Shown: positions 17,680 to 27,336 of the stretch, one piece after another
How the letters are laid out: each line of letters opens with the position of its first letter
Position numbering within the stretch: the first letter of the stretch is position 1
NCBI GenBank assembly: GCA_030695165.1
Contig: JAUYTH010000096.1
Span: 1-37,897, forward strand
Length of the DNA: 37,897 bases
Source of the DNA: Bacteroidales bacterium
GTDB lineage: Bacteria; Bacteroidota; Bacteroidia; Bacteroidales; UBA932
Direction: 5' to 3'
Made by a program: the position numbers and the translations under genes
Notes under the pieces: generated by a model
The model's database searches: none
What the model was told of the DNA's origin: nothing
Seen by the model: the letters and a program-made list of their open reading frames with translations, nothing else

Positions 17680-20600
17680 CTAAAGGTTAGGGGCCAGCCA
17701 CCGGGTTGCCTCATCAACAGTGATGCCCTTTCTGGCTGCGTAGTCTTTAAGCTGATCATCTCCAATCTTACCTACATTGAAATATGAAGATGCCGGGTGT
17801 GAGAAGATGTATCCGCAAACAGATGCGGCCGGCACCATTGTATAGCTCTCTGTAAGTTTAACCCCGATTCTTTTTTCGGCTTGTAAGATGTCAAAAATTG
17901 TCTGCTTTTCGGTATGCTCGGGGCAGGCAGGGTATCCCGGTGCCGGCCTTATTCCCTGGTATTTAGATGAGAGCATCATCTCCAGCGGGAGATTCTCCTC
18001 CCTTGCATATCCCCAGTATTGCTTACGAATCTTTTCGTGAAGCCACTCGGCCGAAGCCTCAGCCAGCCTGTCGCTAAGGATTCTTATCATAATTGTTGCA
18101 TAATCGTCCTCTTTGTAAAGGCTCATCCTGGAATCATCAATTATTGCAGATACCACGAATGCCCCAATGTGGTCTTTCAACAGAGCGGGCTCTAAGTTTT
18201 TGCTTGCAGATACATCTTCTATAGGCTTTATAAAATCTGCCAGAGAGAGGTTAGGGATGCCTTTATCTTTAATCTCCTGGTTACGAAGGAAATGCAACTT
18301 GGTTATCTGTTGGTTATCATCTGCCAGAATAATGTCATCTCCGCTGGATGCGGCAGGGAAGATACCATAAACAGCTTTTACTGTTATTAAGCTTTTATCT
18401 GCAATCTCCTTCAAAAAGATCTTTGCATCTTCATACAGCTTTTTCGCCTCCTCTCCCTTTACCGGATCTTTGAAGATTGAAGGATATCTGCCCGACATTT
18501 TCCAGGCAAAGAAGAAAAATGTCCAGTCGATATAATCGTAAAGGGTATTCAAATCAATATTATCTATCTGGTGAAGACCAGCCCGGGCGGGAGAGTAAAC
18601 AGTGTTTTCGTCCCAGTTTATTGAGAGAGAATTTCTTTTTGCCTCTTCATAAGAGATTAGTTGCCTGTTCTCTTTACGGGAGTTATGAACCTCTCGCAGA
18701 GAGTCATATTTTCGTAATATGGCAGATTTATAATCTGAACTGTTTGCCCCCTTAAGGGAAGAGAGAACTCCGGCGGCTTTTGATGCGTCCTTAACGTGTA
18801 TTACTGAACAGGAGTATTTTGGAGCAATTTTTACTGCTGCGTGTATCTCCGATGTTGTAGCACCGCCAACCAGGAGAGGAATCTTTACACCTCTTCTCTC
18901 CAGCTCTGCCGCTACGTGAACCATCTCCTCCAGCGATGGGGTTATCAAACCGCTTAGCCCTATAAAATCTACAGCTTCATCTATTGCTGTATCTATTATT
19001 TTATCTGCAGAGACCATAACACCAAGGTCAATAATCTCATAGTTGTTGCAGGAAAGAACGACACTTACAATATTTTTCCCAATGTCGTGAACATCTCCTT
19101 TAACAGTTGCAAGCAGCAATTTGCCTGCGCTCTTACTCTCCGCTCCATCGCTCTCAAGCTCTATGTAGGGTGCCAGCCGGGTGACCGCCTTTTTCATAAC
19201 TCTGGCACTCTTCACAACCTGAGGAAGAAACATCTTCCCGGAGCCAAAAAGATCTCCAACCTCATTCATTCCCCCCATCAATGGCCCCTCAATAAGCTCA
19301 ATAGATCTTTTATAAAGAGCGCGAGCCTCCTCTACATCCTCTTCTATATACTCATCAAGACCTCTAATGAGAGCGTGTTTTATTCTCTCTTTTACAGGCA
19401 GTTGGCGCCAGTCTAACTCCTTGGCCAGAGGCCCACCCCCAATACTCTTGGCAAGGTTCTCCCCCACGGATACAAGGCGGTCGGTGGCATCTTTGCGCCG
19501 GTTGAGAACGACATCTTCTGTTAGGGTTAGAAGATCCGGCGGGATTTCGCTATAGACCTGTAGCATTCCGGGGTTTACTATGCCCATATCCAGCCCGGCC
19601 TTTACTGCGTGGTAGAGGAAGGCTGAGTGCATAGCTTCGCGGACAGTGTCCATTCCCCTAAAAGAGAATGAGAGATTACTTATTCCGCCGCTCACCTTGG
19701 CGTATGGCAGATTTTGCTTTATCCAGGAGGTTGTTTTAATAAAGTCAACTGCATAATTATTATGCTCCTCAATTCCTGTTGCAACTGCAAGGACATTAGG
19801 GTCAAATATGATATCCTCCGGCGGGAAGTTAAGCTTCTCTATCAGGAGTGAGTAACATCTCTGCGCAACCTCTATCCTCCGGGCAAATGTATCTGCCTGT
19901 CCCTTCTCGTCAAAGAGCATAACAACCGCTGCCGCACCAAACCTTCTGATTGTTTTTGCACGCTCCAGAAAAACCTCTTCACCCTCTTTAAGACTTATTG
20001 AGTTTACAACCGATTTGCCCTGGATGCACTTAAGTGCGCTCTCAATTACCTCCCATTTAGATGAGTCTATCATTAAGGGAAGTCTGGAGATATCCGGCTC
20101 GGCCATTATAAGGTTTACAAAACGAACCATCGCTTTTTGTGAGTCCAGCATCGCTTCGTCCATACAGACATCAATGATTTGCGCCCCGCCATCTACCTGA
20201 TCCCGTGCAATTGCAAGAGCATCTGAATATCTCTCCTCCTTTATAAGTCTGGCGAATTTCTTTGATCCTGAGACGTTTGTTCTCTCTCCGATGTTTACAA
20301 AATTTGTTTCGGGAGTGATTGTGAGAGCCTCCAGTCCGCTCAGTTGTGTATAGCGCTGTAAAACAGGGATCACTCTGGGAGAGTGTCTTCTTGCTGCCTC
20401 TGCAATCTTCGCTATATGAGCCGGTGTTGTACCGCAGCACCCTCCAATGATATTTATCCACCCCTGTTTCATAAACTCCTCTGCAACCGAGGCCATATAT
20501 TGTGCCGCCTGGTCGTACTCCCCGAACTGATTTGGAAGCCCTGCATTCGGGTGAGCAGATACAAAAAAGGGAGATTTTGCAGATAGCTCCCCGACAAATG

Positions 20601-21405
20601 GTCGCAGCTGTTCTGCTCCGAGAGCGCAGTTAAGCCCGACACTCAATAGAGGATAATGTGAGATTGATACCAGAAAAGCCTCCAGAGTCTGGCCGGTAAG
20701 TGTTCTTCCACTTGCATCGGTTATTGTCCCCGATACCATAACTGGCAGCCTTTGACCCCTCTCTTCAAAAAGGCAGTCCAGAGCAAAGAGAGCCGCTTTG
20801 GCATTGAGAACGTCAAAGATTGTCTCAATGAGCAGAATATCTGCACCTCCATCTATTAAACCTCTCGCCTGCTCACTATAGGCATCAACTAAATCGTCAA
20901 AAGAGACCGCCCTTGCTCCGGGGTCATTAACATCGGATGACATAGATGCCGTTCGGTTTGTAGGGCCAAGCGTTCCTGCAACAAAATGGGGTTCCAAAGA
21001 GCCCGATTTCGCTTCATCTTTTGATGAGAGCATCTCGTACTCCATTATAGCTGCTTTTGCAAGCGAGGCAGATGCGAAGTTCAACTCATATGTAAGACTC
21101 TCCATCCCATAGTCGGCCATAGAGATTCTGTTTGAGTTGAAGCTATTTGTAGTTATAATATCTGCACCGGAGTTAAGGTAATCAAGATGAATTCCCTTTA
21201 TTATATCACCTCTTGTTAACGAGAGCAGGTCATTATTTCCTCTCTGCGGCATAGAATGATCTTTAAACCTCTCCCCGCGATAATCCTCTTCGGTAAGTTT
21301 AAACCGCTGAATCATTGTTCCCATTGCTCCGTCAAGAACGAGGATTCTCTTCTTTAGGAGATCCTCCGGAGTGATTTTTTTTAACTCTTCCCCTCTCTGT
21401 TTCAT
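17680..21405 (-). CDS. metH: Cobalamin-dependent methionine synthase
   Basis: A full-length 1241-residue MetH. Domains in order: homocysteine methyltransferase (about 15-335) with zinc ligands in VGLNCALG (near 260) and [12 protein letters not shown] (near 320); pterin-binding barrel (about 360-640, starting near [14 protein letters not shown]); helical cap plus B12 domain (about 660-910) with the cobalt-ligating D-x-H-x-x-G in [10 protein letters not shown] (near 772); and the C-terminal reactivation domain (about 930-1241) with [12 protein letters not shown] for SAM binding. Complete activation domain implies the usual reductive methylation repair. No cobalamin riboswitch fits upstream: only 32 bases separate it from the preceding gene, so it is probably transcribed with that glycosyltransferase. 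Confidence 0.97.
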   Translation of the reverse strand: MKQRGEELKKITPEDLLKKRILVLDGAMGTMIQRFKLTEEDYRGERFKDHSMPQRGNNDLLSLTRGDIIKGIHLDYLNSGADIITTNSFNSNRISMADYGMESLTYELNFASASLAKAAIMEYEMLSSKDEAKSGSLEPHFVAGTLGPTNRTASMSSDVNDPGARAVSFDDLVDAYSEQARGLIDGGADILLIETIFDVLNAKAALFALDCLFEERGQRLPVMVSGTITDASGRTLTGQTLEAFLVSISHYPLLSVGLNCALGAEQLRPFVGELSAKSPFFVSAHPNAGLPNQFGEYDQAAQYMASVAEEFMKQGWINIIGGCCGTTPAHIAKIAEAARRHSPRVIPVLQRYTQLSGLEALTITPETNFVNIGERTNVSGSKKFARLIKEERYSDALAIARDQVDGGAQIIDVCMDEAMLDSQKAMVRFVNLIMAEPDISRLPLMIDSSKWEVIESALKCIQGKSVVNSISLKEGEEVFLERAKTIRRFGAAAVVMLFDEKGQADTFARRIEVAQRCYSLLIEKLNFPPEDIIFDPNVLAVATGIEEHNNYAVDFIKTTSWIKQNLPYAKVSGGISNLSFSFRGMDTVREAMHSAFLYHAVKAGLDMGIVNPGMLQVYSEIPPDLLTLTEDVVLNRRKDATDRLVSVGENLAKSIGGGPLAKELDWRQLPVKERIKHALIRGLDEYIEEDVEEARALYKRSIELIEGPLMGGMNEVGDLFGSGKMFLPQVVKSARVMKKAVTRLAPYIELESDGAESKSAGKLLLATVKGDVHDIGKNIVSVVLSCNNYEIIDLGVMVSADKIIDTAIDEAVDFIGLSGLITPSLEEMVHVAAELERRGVKIPLLVGGATTSEIHAAVKIAPKYSCSVIHVKDASKAAGVLSSLKGANSSDYKSAILRKYDSLREVHNSRKENRQLISYEEAKRNSLSINWDENTVYSPARAGLHQIDNIDLNTLYDYIDWTFFFFAWKMSGRYPSIFKDPVKGEEAKKLYEDAKIFLKEIADKSLITVKAVYGIFPAASSGDDIILADDNQQITKLHFLRNQEIKDKGIPNLSLADFIKPIEDVSASKNLEPALLKDHIGAFVVSAIIDDSRMSLYKEDDYATIMIRILSDRLAEASAEWLHEKIRKQYWGYAREENLPLEMMLSSKYQGIRPAPGYPACPEHTEKQTIFDILQAEKRIGVKLTESYTMVPAASVCGYIFSHPASSYFNVGKIGDDQLKDYAARKGITVDEATRWLAPNL

Positions 21406-21437
21406 TTTGACTCTATTATTGTTTTATTTTAATGCAC

Positions 21438-22244
21438 TTAAGCCCCTATCTCCCCGTTTGCCGGCTCTATCTTAAATTCGCTCTGTTGCAATGCTGTCCA
21501 GTGAGAAGATCTTATGCAACTTTTAATATAGTAGAGCTCCTCTTGAGATGGGTTAGCGGAGTTTGTGTACCAGGGAATATGTCTGGCAACATAGCTCCCT
21601 CCAGTCCTGTAACTCTCAATATACCAGTTTGAATAAGCTCTTGTGTAGGGTCTGTACAGAGCAAAGGTGGTATCGATCGGTGCACGAAAAAGATCTCTCT
21701 CACTCTCAATCTCCCAATGTCTCTTCTCCCACTCAATCACAGATTGTTTCTGGCTGAAATGGTCCGGAAGATCGTCTATTCTAAGACCAAAACCAACTTT
21801 TGTTGCGAAAGGGTGCCGTCTCATAATTGATCGGAACAGATCCATAAAGTCATCTTTGCACTCTTCACACGGGACAACATCTGAGTCGGTATAGACAAAA
21901 AAGTTATCTTGAAACTGCTTGTAGATAGGAGTTCTCCACAGTGCTTTATAACCTATGTTCTTATCCAGCATAAAGACTTTATAAGGAGTCTGCTTGTAAT
22001 ACTCTAAAAGTGGCGGATATGTAGAGGCATTATCAATAATAAAGATGTTTTTATACCCTCTTTGCTCCAGAAAAGAGATCAACTCCTTCAAGGTGGTAAC
22101 CCTGTTGAAGTTATTGATTATTATTGGAATACTTTTAGAATCTGAGATCTCCTTAACCCGGAATCCTCTCAGATAGATATAGCGTGTCTTTAAAAAATAG
22201 AATAATCGTTTGAATATCTTCTCTCTGTCCATAGATATAACCAT
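21438..22244 (-). CDS. Glycosyltransferase family 2-like protein
   Basis: A 268-residue predicted cytosolic GT-A enzyme. It has PIIINNFNRVTTLKEL at the nucleotide-binding start (about 35-50), the strand NIFIIDNASTYPPLL (about 68-82), the metal motif VYTDSDVVP (D-S-D, about 115-123), and a later WTALQQ C-terminus. No TM helix is evident. The acceptor is unknown; the family is common in surface-glycan loci. The first ATG is used; a second Met four codons on (MDREKIF) is also possible. It is the first gene of the minus-strand run leading into metH, 32 bases upstream of it. A TAnnTTTG box lies just upstream. Confidence 0.8.
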   Translation of the reverse strand: MVISMDREKIFKRLFYFLKTRYIYLRGFRVKEISDSKSIPIIINNFNRVTTLKELISFLEQRGYKNIFIIDNASTYPPLLEYYKQTPYKVFMLDKNIGYKALWRTPIYKQFQDNFFVYTDSDVVPCEECKDDFMDLFRSIMRRHPFATKVGFGLRIDDLPDHFSQKQSVIEWEKRHWEIESERDLFRAPIDTTFALYRPYTRAYSNWYIESYRTGGSYVARHIPWYTNSANPSQEELYYIKSCIRSSHWTALQQSEFKIEPANGEIGA

Positions 22245-22261
22245 TTCTGCTCAACGTATCG

Positions 22262-22269
22262 CAAAGCTA
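22262..22269 (-). promoter_or_regulatory. Putative -7 promoter element for the glycosyltransferase-metH-metF-ahcY run
   Basis: On the minus strand this reads TAGCTTTG, a TAnnTTTG match, 17 bases from the ATG at 22244. It is the only such box found between the glycosyltransferase and its upstream neighbour, and could drive the whole 10-kb run. Confidence 0.4.
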
Positions 22270-22431
22270 ATGATATTTTATTTAAGCTCTTTTAGAAACC
22301 TCATCTCTGTTAAAGAGAGCGGCCGGTTTTTACCTTCGAAAAGAGGAGATTGTAACTGCTATTTTTTACGCTGTAGAGTTATTAAAAGCAGAATATGACT
22401 CTAAAACGAGGGGTGACTACCTATACATAAA

Positions 22432-22537
22432 CTCTACAAAAACGTGCATAAATAAATATTTATCTCTACAAACAATAAAACAGCTATATTTAAATAATTA
22501 AAATATAACGGAATAATAATAATCAATACCTCTACAA
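22432..22537 (+). repeat. Three direct copies of CTCTACAA, candidate operator
   Basis: CTCTACAA occurs at 22432-22439, 22464-22471 and 22530-22537, start-to-start distances 32 and 66 bases, all on the same strand. Two of the copies extend to CTCTACAAA. They lie 98-203 bases upstream of the DUF47 gene that opens the phosphate module. Spacing near three and six helical turns would suit a regulator binding one face of DNA. They do not resemble the E. coli Pho box. Function is inferred from position only. Confidence 0.4.
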
Positions 22538-22634
22538 GAACATTTAACATCCATCCCGAACATTTGTTAAGATATGAATTATGGGATTGAATATATTGTA
22601 ACTTGCGTGGGGTATTACTAAAAAAATTGAGAGT

Positions 22635-23282
22635 ATGTTACTTTTTGCAAAAGCGAACAAATCTATTGAACTGATTGATCAATTTCTTAATTGTGTAGAT
22701 CAAAGTCTACTGCTTTTTAAAGAGGGTGTAAAAAACTACCTCTACGCCAGCACAGAAAATTTTAACTCAAACCTTCAGTCTCTGGCAAATTCAGAGCTGG
22801 AGTCAGATAAATTGAGAAGAAAAATTGAGAGTACTCTTTTCTCTCAATCACTAATGCCCGAACTGAGAGGAGATTTTATGAGATTGCTCGAGGAGCTTGA
22901 CAATATTATTGACCAGGCAAAAAAGAATCTTTTTCAGTTTGATGTAGAGCAGCCGCACATCCCTGCAGAGCTTATTCCGGACTTCATTCGGCTTCTGCAA
23001 ATATCGGTCTCTGCAGCTGAGTCAGTAATACCGGCAGCGAAGAGCTACTTTACAGATCCTGTAAATGTGAATGAGAAAATCCACAGAGTCTACTTTTACG
23101 AAAAAGAGGCAGACCTGTTGGCAGATATTATTCGCAGACGAATTTTCCGCGAAATGCCGGAACTTAAGCTGAGTGAAAAATTTCATCTCCGCTACTTCAC
23201 ACTGCATATAGAGATGATTTCTGATACTGCAGAAAAGGTTGCCGACCTGCTCTCAATAATGGCAATTAAAAGAGTAGTATAA
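22635..23282 (+). CDS. DUF47 / PhoU-like phosphate transport regulator
   Basis: A 215-residue all-helical protein of the DUF47 (TIGR00153, PhoU-like) family. It has the amphipathic helical bundle layout and the metal-binding-type motif FYEKEADLLADIIRRRIF near residue 155-172, corresponding to the E/D-x-x-x-D motif of PhoU. Members are usually encoded next to PiT transporters and are thought to regulate them; here the PiT-type gene follows after 3 bases, so translation is probably coupled. Cytosolic, no signal peptide or TM helix. It opens the phosphate module. Confidence 0.88.
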   Translation: MLLFAKANKSIELIDQFLNCVDQSLLLFKEGVKNYLYASTENFNSNLQSLANSELESDKLRRKIESTLFSQSLMPELRGDFMRLLEELDNIIDQAKKNLFQFDVEQPHIPAELIPDFIRLLQISVSAAESVIPAAKSYFTDPVNVNEKIHRVYFYEKEADLLADIIRRRIFREMPELKLSEKFHLRYFTLHIEMISDTAEKVADLLSIMAIKRVV

Positions 23283-23285
23283 ATT

Positions 23286-25034
23286 ATGCTGATACTCGTC
23301 TTTATATCGAGCGGTCTGTTTTTGGGGTGGTCCCTTGGTGCCAATGATGCTGCCAATATTTTTGGAACAGCAGTCGGTTCAAAGATGATCAAATTCTCGA
23401 AAGCAGCTTTGATAGCCGGAATTTTTGTAATACTTGGTGCTGTTTTGCAGGGTACGGGAACCACCAACACACTATCGGAGCTGGGTTCCGTAGATGCTGT
23501 TGGCGGAGCCTTTACCGTAGCGTTGTGTTCGGGGCTGATTGTTGCAATAATGACACGGTTTAAGTTGCCTGTCTCTACAGGTCAGGCAATAGTTGGGGCA
23601 ATTATGGGGTGGTGCTATTTTACGGCCAACCCGGTTGACTATAGCGTGCTCTCAGTTATTGTGGGCAGCTGGATAAGTGGTCCTATTCTCGGAGCCATAT
23701 TTTCTGCACTTCTTTATATGCTTTTAAGGAGATATATTAGAAGAAGTCACATTCATCTCCTTAAACTGGACTCAGTTATCCGTAACGGACTTATTATTGC
23801 GGGAGCATTTGGAGCATATAGCCTTGGTGCAAATAATATTGCCAATGTTATGGGGGTGTTTGTAAAGACAATCTCCTTTGAAATAAACATTGGAGGGTTT
23901 TCGTTAGACTCAATTACTGTTCTATTCCTTTTAGGAGGAATCTCCATTGCAATCGGGATTCTAACCTACAGTAAAAAGGTAATGGAGACCATTGGTACCG
24001 GAATACTGGCAATGACTCCGGAGAGTGCAATAGTTGTGGTACTGGCACAGGCACTGGTACTGTTTATCTTCTCGTCAACTACTTTGTCAAATCTTTTTGT
24101 GAGTATAGGGTTGCCGGCCATACCTATGGTACCGGTATCCAGCACCCAGGTGGTTGTAGGTTCTGTTTTGGGAATAGGTTTAGTTAAAGGTGTACAGGAG
24201 ATTAAGCTCAAGATGATTAGAAATATTATTGCAGGGTGGATATTAACTCCTATTCTCTCCGGGATCACTACATTCTTCAGCCTCTTCTTTATTCAGAGTG
24301 TATTTGGAATATCTGTGACCAAGAAAAACATTACGGGAAGCGTGCTTGAACCGGGACCTGTGAAATCATCTGCAATAAATATTCCTTTGGAGATGGTTAA
24401 TATTCTTATCATAGTTCTTCTCTTTCTACTGCTCATCACTATAGTTATTCTTTTTTACAGATATCAGAGGAACAGACAAAAACTTAAGGATAATGAGAAG
24501 CGGTGGACAGAGCTTGTAAACTATACCGATATAAGAAAGTCCTTAAGTGATATGGAGGTGAGCACTATTCAACTGGAGAACGACTCTTTGGTAACCAGGC
24601 TGGAAGAGAGGAAAAGAGAGCTTATAACCTACTCTTTGAGCATTGGAGAGCAGAGGCAACTCCTTAGCTCAATCTCCAGAACACTGGAATCTGCGATAAA
24701 TACTCAAGACCCAAAAGAGAAAAATGATCAGCTTATGGCAGAGATACGCAGGATAAAACAAAAGATGAGTTTTACAAACGAGGTAGAGCGAATCTACACT
24801 CAGGCAGAGCACGTCTATGCAGACTTCTCTAACAGACTTGTTCAAAAATTTCCAAATCTCACAGTTCAGGACAGAAGGCTTATGATGTTGCTCAGAATTG
24901 GATTTTCTTCGAAAGAGATAGCCCCGATTTTAAACATATCTGTAAAGAGTGTAGAGATCAGCAGGCATAGGCTTAGAAAAAAATTAAATCTTTCTCAGGA
25001 TGAAAATCTTGTAGAGTTTGTCAAGACAGCTTAG
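23286..25034 (+). CDS. PiT-family phosphate transporter fused to coiled coil and LuxR-type HTH
   Basis: A 582-residue continuous frame. Residues 1-340 are a PiT/PHO4 inorganic phosphate permease: the first repeat motif GANDAAN (18-24), the second GANNIAN (181-187), and about ten TM helices. One further TM helix (about 371-391) leads to a basic stretch RYQRNRQKLKDNEKRW. A predicted coiled coil (about 395-500) follows, then a LuxR-like helix-turn-helix (about 525-570: SSKEIAPILNISVKSVEISR, HRLRKKLNLS). The coil plus HTH is the same output module found at the C-terminus of Bacteroidota TPR or Y_Y_Y-type regulators. Ordinary PiT proteins lack it, so this is a membrane-tethered transcription factor carried by a transporter. 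Whether transport and DNA binding are coupled is inferred. Neighbours: DUF47 3 bases upstream, porin downstream. Confidence 0.9.
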   Translation: MLILVFISSGLFLGWSLGANDAANIFGTAVGSKMIKFSKAALIAGIFVILGAVLQGTGTTNTLSELGSVDAVGGAFTVALCSGLIVAIMTRFKLPVSTGQAIVGAIMGWCYFTANPVDYSVLSVIVGSWISGPILGAIFSALLYMLLRRYIRRSHIHLLKLDSVIRNGLIIAGAFGAYSLGANNIANVMGVFVKTISFEINIGGFSLDSITVLFLLGGISIAIGILTYSKKVMETIGTGILAMTPESAIVVVLAQALVLFIFSSTTLSNLFVSIGLPAIPMVPVSSTQVVVGSVLGIGLVKGVQEIKLKMIRNIIAGWILTPILSGITTFFSLFFIQSVFGISVTKKNITGSVLEPGPVKSSAINIPLEMVNILIIVLLFLLLITIVILFYRYQRNRQKLKDNEKRWTELVNYTDIRKSLSDMEVSTIQLENDSLVTRLEERKRELITYSLSIGEQRQLLSSISRTLESAINTQDPKEKNDQLMAEIRRIKQKMSFTNEVERIYTQAEHVYADFSNRLVQKFPNLTVQDRRLMMLLRIGFSSKEIAPILNISVKSVEISRHRLRKKLNLSQDENLVEFVKTA

Positions 25035-25101
25035 CTCAATGTAACTAAAATCATTATCCATTTATTAAATAAAATTATGTAACACTTAATAAAAAAACGA
25101 A

Positions 25102-26466
25102 ATGAAAAAATCATTATTAACACTAACTCTGCTGCTTCTCTTTGGAGTAGCAAATGCACAAGAACCACCTCAAAAAGATGTTCGCTATGACCAGTATGGT
25201 AAACTCATTAAAGAGAGGAAACCTCTCTCGGCAGAGGCCCGTAACGGCATTCTTGTATTTGAATCACAGGAGCAGGACTATAAGCTCTGGCTTGATGTAC
25301 GGATCCAGGCAGATGCGCAGATGTTCTCGAAAAATGCACTTAATGAAATTGGTGATGGAGCCAAGATTAGAAGGGCCAGGTTTGCAGTTAAGGCTATCAT
25401 TAACAAACACCTTTACGGAGAGTTGGATATTAATGTTGCCAACGGTATTCTGGAGCTTAATGATGCCTATCTCCAGTATGATTTTCTTAACGGGCTTTCC
25501 AGCAGAGTCGGTAACTTTAAAGAGCCATTCTCAATGACTCAGACTACAACTTCTCGATACATTAAGTTTATGGAGCGTTCTCTGGAGGTTGGGACTTTTG
25601 CACCATCCAGACATATCGGATGGGAGACATCATACTCAGGAAAGAAGTTTCTTGCAGTTGGAGGTATCTTCTTTCAGGAGATAGAGGATGCAGAGAAGGC
25701 TATCTATACAGAGGATAACAACAAAGATTTTGGCCGTGATGAGGGCTACTCATTAACAGGGAAATTTGTTTATCAACCCTTTAACCACAAAACAGATTAT
25801 GGGGTTCACCTTGGCTTTGCATACTCATACAGAACACCAAAAACCAGCTTTGCTCCTGGTGAGTGGGGAATGGCAAGATACAGTGCTCGTTCGTTGAGTA
25901 ATATCAACAGAAAGAAGTATTTGGATACGGACTTGATTCCAAATATGCACCACGAGAGTCTTACAAATTTTGAGCTGGCTATGTTCTATAAAGGGCTCTC
26001 TTTGCAGAGTGAAATTATGAATAACAATCTCATCAGAAAGAACAACCTTGAGACTCTCAATTTTGGCGGATTCCATATTGAGGGAGGTTATATGCTATTT
26101 GGAGGTAGACAGGTCTACAATAAGGGTGAAGGGGAGTTCACTCAGCCGGATCTTGGTCGTAAATGGGGAGATGTTGAGCTTGTATTTCGTTACGATTACG
26201 TTAACCTGAACGACAAAGATGTATATGGAGGTTCGGCAGAGGGAGTTACAGCAGGACTTAACATCTATACAGGATATAACTTCAAATTCCAGATTAACTA
26301 CAGCTATGTTAACCACGACAGATATGCAAGCGGAAAGAAGAAACTGTATGTTGGTAAAGATGTAGAGGGTAACCTTACAAAGGACCCTACCAAGGTTGCC
26401 ACTGCAGCAGGTAATGCAGGCGACGATTACGGAATGTTGGGTGTGAGATTTCAGATAGCATTTTAA
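25102..26466 (+). CDS. Porin, phosphate-selective OprO/OprP-like
   Basis: A 454-residue outer-membrane beta-barrel with a clear signal peptide (LLTLTLLLLFGVANAQ, cleavage about residue 20). The mature N-terminus (YDQYGKLIKERKPLS) is followed by DVRIQADAQMF, RRARFAVKAIINKHLYGELDIN, and SRVGNFKEPFSMTQTTTSRY, which match the phosphate-selective porin O/P family. It ends in MLGVRFQIAF with the terminal aromatic residue expected for barrel insertion. It should let phosphate or related anions into the periplasm for the transporter encoded 67 bases upstream. Selectivity is inferred from family and context; some members of this family carry other anions. Confidence 0.85.
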   Translation: MKKSLLTLTLLLLFGVANAQEPPQKDVRYDQYGKLIKERKPLSAEARNGILVFESQEQDYKLWLDVRIQADAQMFSKNALNEIGDGAKIRRARFAVKAIINKHLYGELDINVANGILELNDAYLQYDFLNGLSSRVGNFKEPFSMTQTTTSRYIKFMERSLEVGTFAPSRHIGWETSYSGKKFLAVGGIFFQEIEDAEKAIYTEDNNKDFGRDEGYSLTGKFVYQPFNHKTDYGVHLGFAYSYRTPKTSFAPGEWGMARYSARSLSNINRKKYLDTDLIPNMHHESLTNFELAMFYKGLSLQSEIMNNNLIRKNNLETLNFGGFHIEGGYMLFGGRQVYNKGEGEFTQPDLGRKWGDVELVFRYDYVNLNDKDVYGGSAEGVTAGLNIYTGYNFKFQINYSYVNHDRYASGKKKLYVGKDVEGNLTKDPTKVATAAGNAGDDYGMLGVRFQIAF

Positions 26467-26485
26467 CAATTAAATAAAGAGAGTT

Positions 26486-27310
26486 ATGAAAAATAGATTA
26501 GTAATAATATTTCCTCTGGTAGTTCTGCTTATAATAGCATCATGTGTTAAAGACCTGGTTTTTGAAGGACCGGCCACTATATCGAATGTTGCAGGAAGCC
26601 CTGCTGCTCCAAAATCTACAGAGAGCGTTACAGTTACTGCAAAAGTTACAGACCTTAAAGGGGTAACATCTGTAAATCTTATGTATAAGATCTCAACAGC
26701 ATCAACATTTACATCGGTGGCAATGACTGCCGGAGCAAACTTTGTATATACCGGAACAATTCCTGTACATCCTTTGAATACCGCTGTTCAATACTATGTT
26801 GAGGTAACAAATCAGGATGGTCTTAAATCAAAATACCCGGCTACAGCACCCACCGCATTAGCTACCTATACCGTTGGAGCATCTACTGTTATAAGTCTTT
26901 TTATTAATGAGGTTTTTGCAGATGGAACTAAAGATGCAACAGACCCCGACTGGTTTGAAATCTACAATAACTCTGAGATACCCGTTAACCTTACAGGCTA
27001 TCTGGTTTCTGACGGAGGTATCTACGGAACGACAAAACCAAAAAGGGTACTGGGAAATCTTACTATAGCAGCAAAAGGGTTCCTTGTTATCTCAACCGAG
27101 TATAATGAAGAGACTGTTCAGTTTGGATTGAGTACCAGCGGAGACGCAATATATCTGGAGAACCCTTCCGGTGTGCTTGCAGCATCTCTCGATTTTGGCA
27201 CTATCGCTCTTGCCGGAAAGAAATCATACGGTCGTAAACCGGATGGTTCATCTACACTATTAATATTTAATAACCCAACAAAAGGGAGCTCTAACAACAA
27301 CGCAAATTAG
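26486..27310 (+). CDS. Lamin-tail-domain (LTD) lipoprotein
   Basis: A 274-residue exported lipoprotein; the signal ends in lipobox IASC (Cys 20). Residues about 30-130 look like an Ig-like/fibronectin-type module (ISNVAGSPAAPKSTESVTVT). Residues about 140-270 are a lamin tail domain: LFINEVFADGTKDATDPDWF, EIYNNSEIPVNLTGYLVSD, and GDAIYLENPSGV. LTD modules in bacteria occur in extracellular proteins, often next to phosphatases or nucleases, but no catalytic domain is fused here. It is 19 bases after the porin and probably co-transcribed. Function unknown; an outer-surface binding role is a guess. Confidence 0.82.
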   Translation: MKNRLVIIFPLVVLLIIASCVKDLVFEGPATISNVAGSPAAPKSTESVTVTAKVTDLKGVTSVNLMYKISTASTFTSVAMTAGANFVYTGTIPVHPLNTAVQYYVEVTNQDGLKSKYPATAPTALATYTVGASTVISLFINEVFADGTKDATDPDWFEIYNNSEIPVNLTGYLVSDGGIYGTTKPKRVLGNLTIAAKGFLVISTEYNEETVQFGLSTSGDAIYLENPSGVLAASLDFGTIALAGKKSYGRKPDGSSTLLIFNNPTKGSSNNNAN

Positions 27311-27333
27311 AGTCTCTTTTTTCTAATTTTTTT
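27304..27333 (+). terminator. Possible AT-rich intrinsic terminator after the LTD gene
   Basis: AAATTAGA pairs perfectly with TCTAATTT across a 10-base loop (arms 27304-27311 and 27322-27329) and is followed by a short T run. The left arm contains the stop codon of the LTD gene. With only one GC pair in the stem it may be a weak or partial terminator, so read-through into the next gene (start 27337) is likely. Confidence 0.35.
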
Positions 27334-27336
27334 GAT

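Larger units (their letters stand above)
22245..22634. other. 390-base intergenic region between divergent operons
   Basis: This is the only gene-free stretch above 300 bases. It is AT-rich. It holds the minus-strand TAGCTTTG box near 22262, a short hairpin TCTCT-GTTAA-AGAGA near 22305, an open plus-strand frame without ATG/GTG/TTG (22286-22501), the 12-base palindrome ATAAATATTTAT (22452-22463), and three direct copies of CTCTACAA. No perfect TAnnTTTG box for the plus-strand phosphate genes was found. No RNA gene was recognised. Confidence 0.6.

Noticed and set aside
21406-21437. Cobalamin or SAM riboswitch upstream of metH
   Set aside because: Only 32 bases separate metH from the preceding gene, too few for a riboswitch, and no conserved element was seen further upstream.
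22210-22398. 62-residue plus-strand ORF in the intergenic gap
   Set aside because: It overlaps the glycosyltransferase start on the other strand, has low-complexity hydrophobic content and no recognisable feature.
22452-22463. Palindrome ATAAATATTTAT as an operator
   Set aside because: It is pure AT in an AT-rich region, so chance occurrence is likely; not called as a site.
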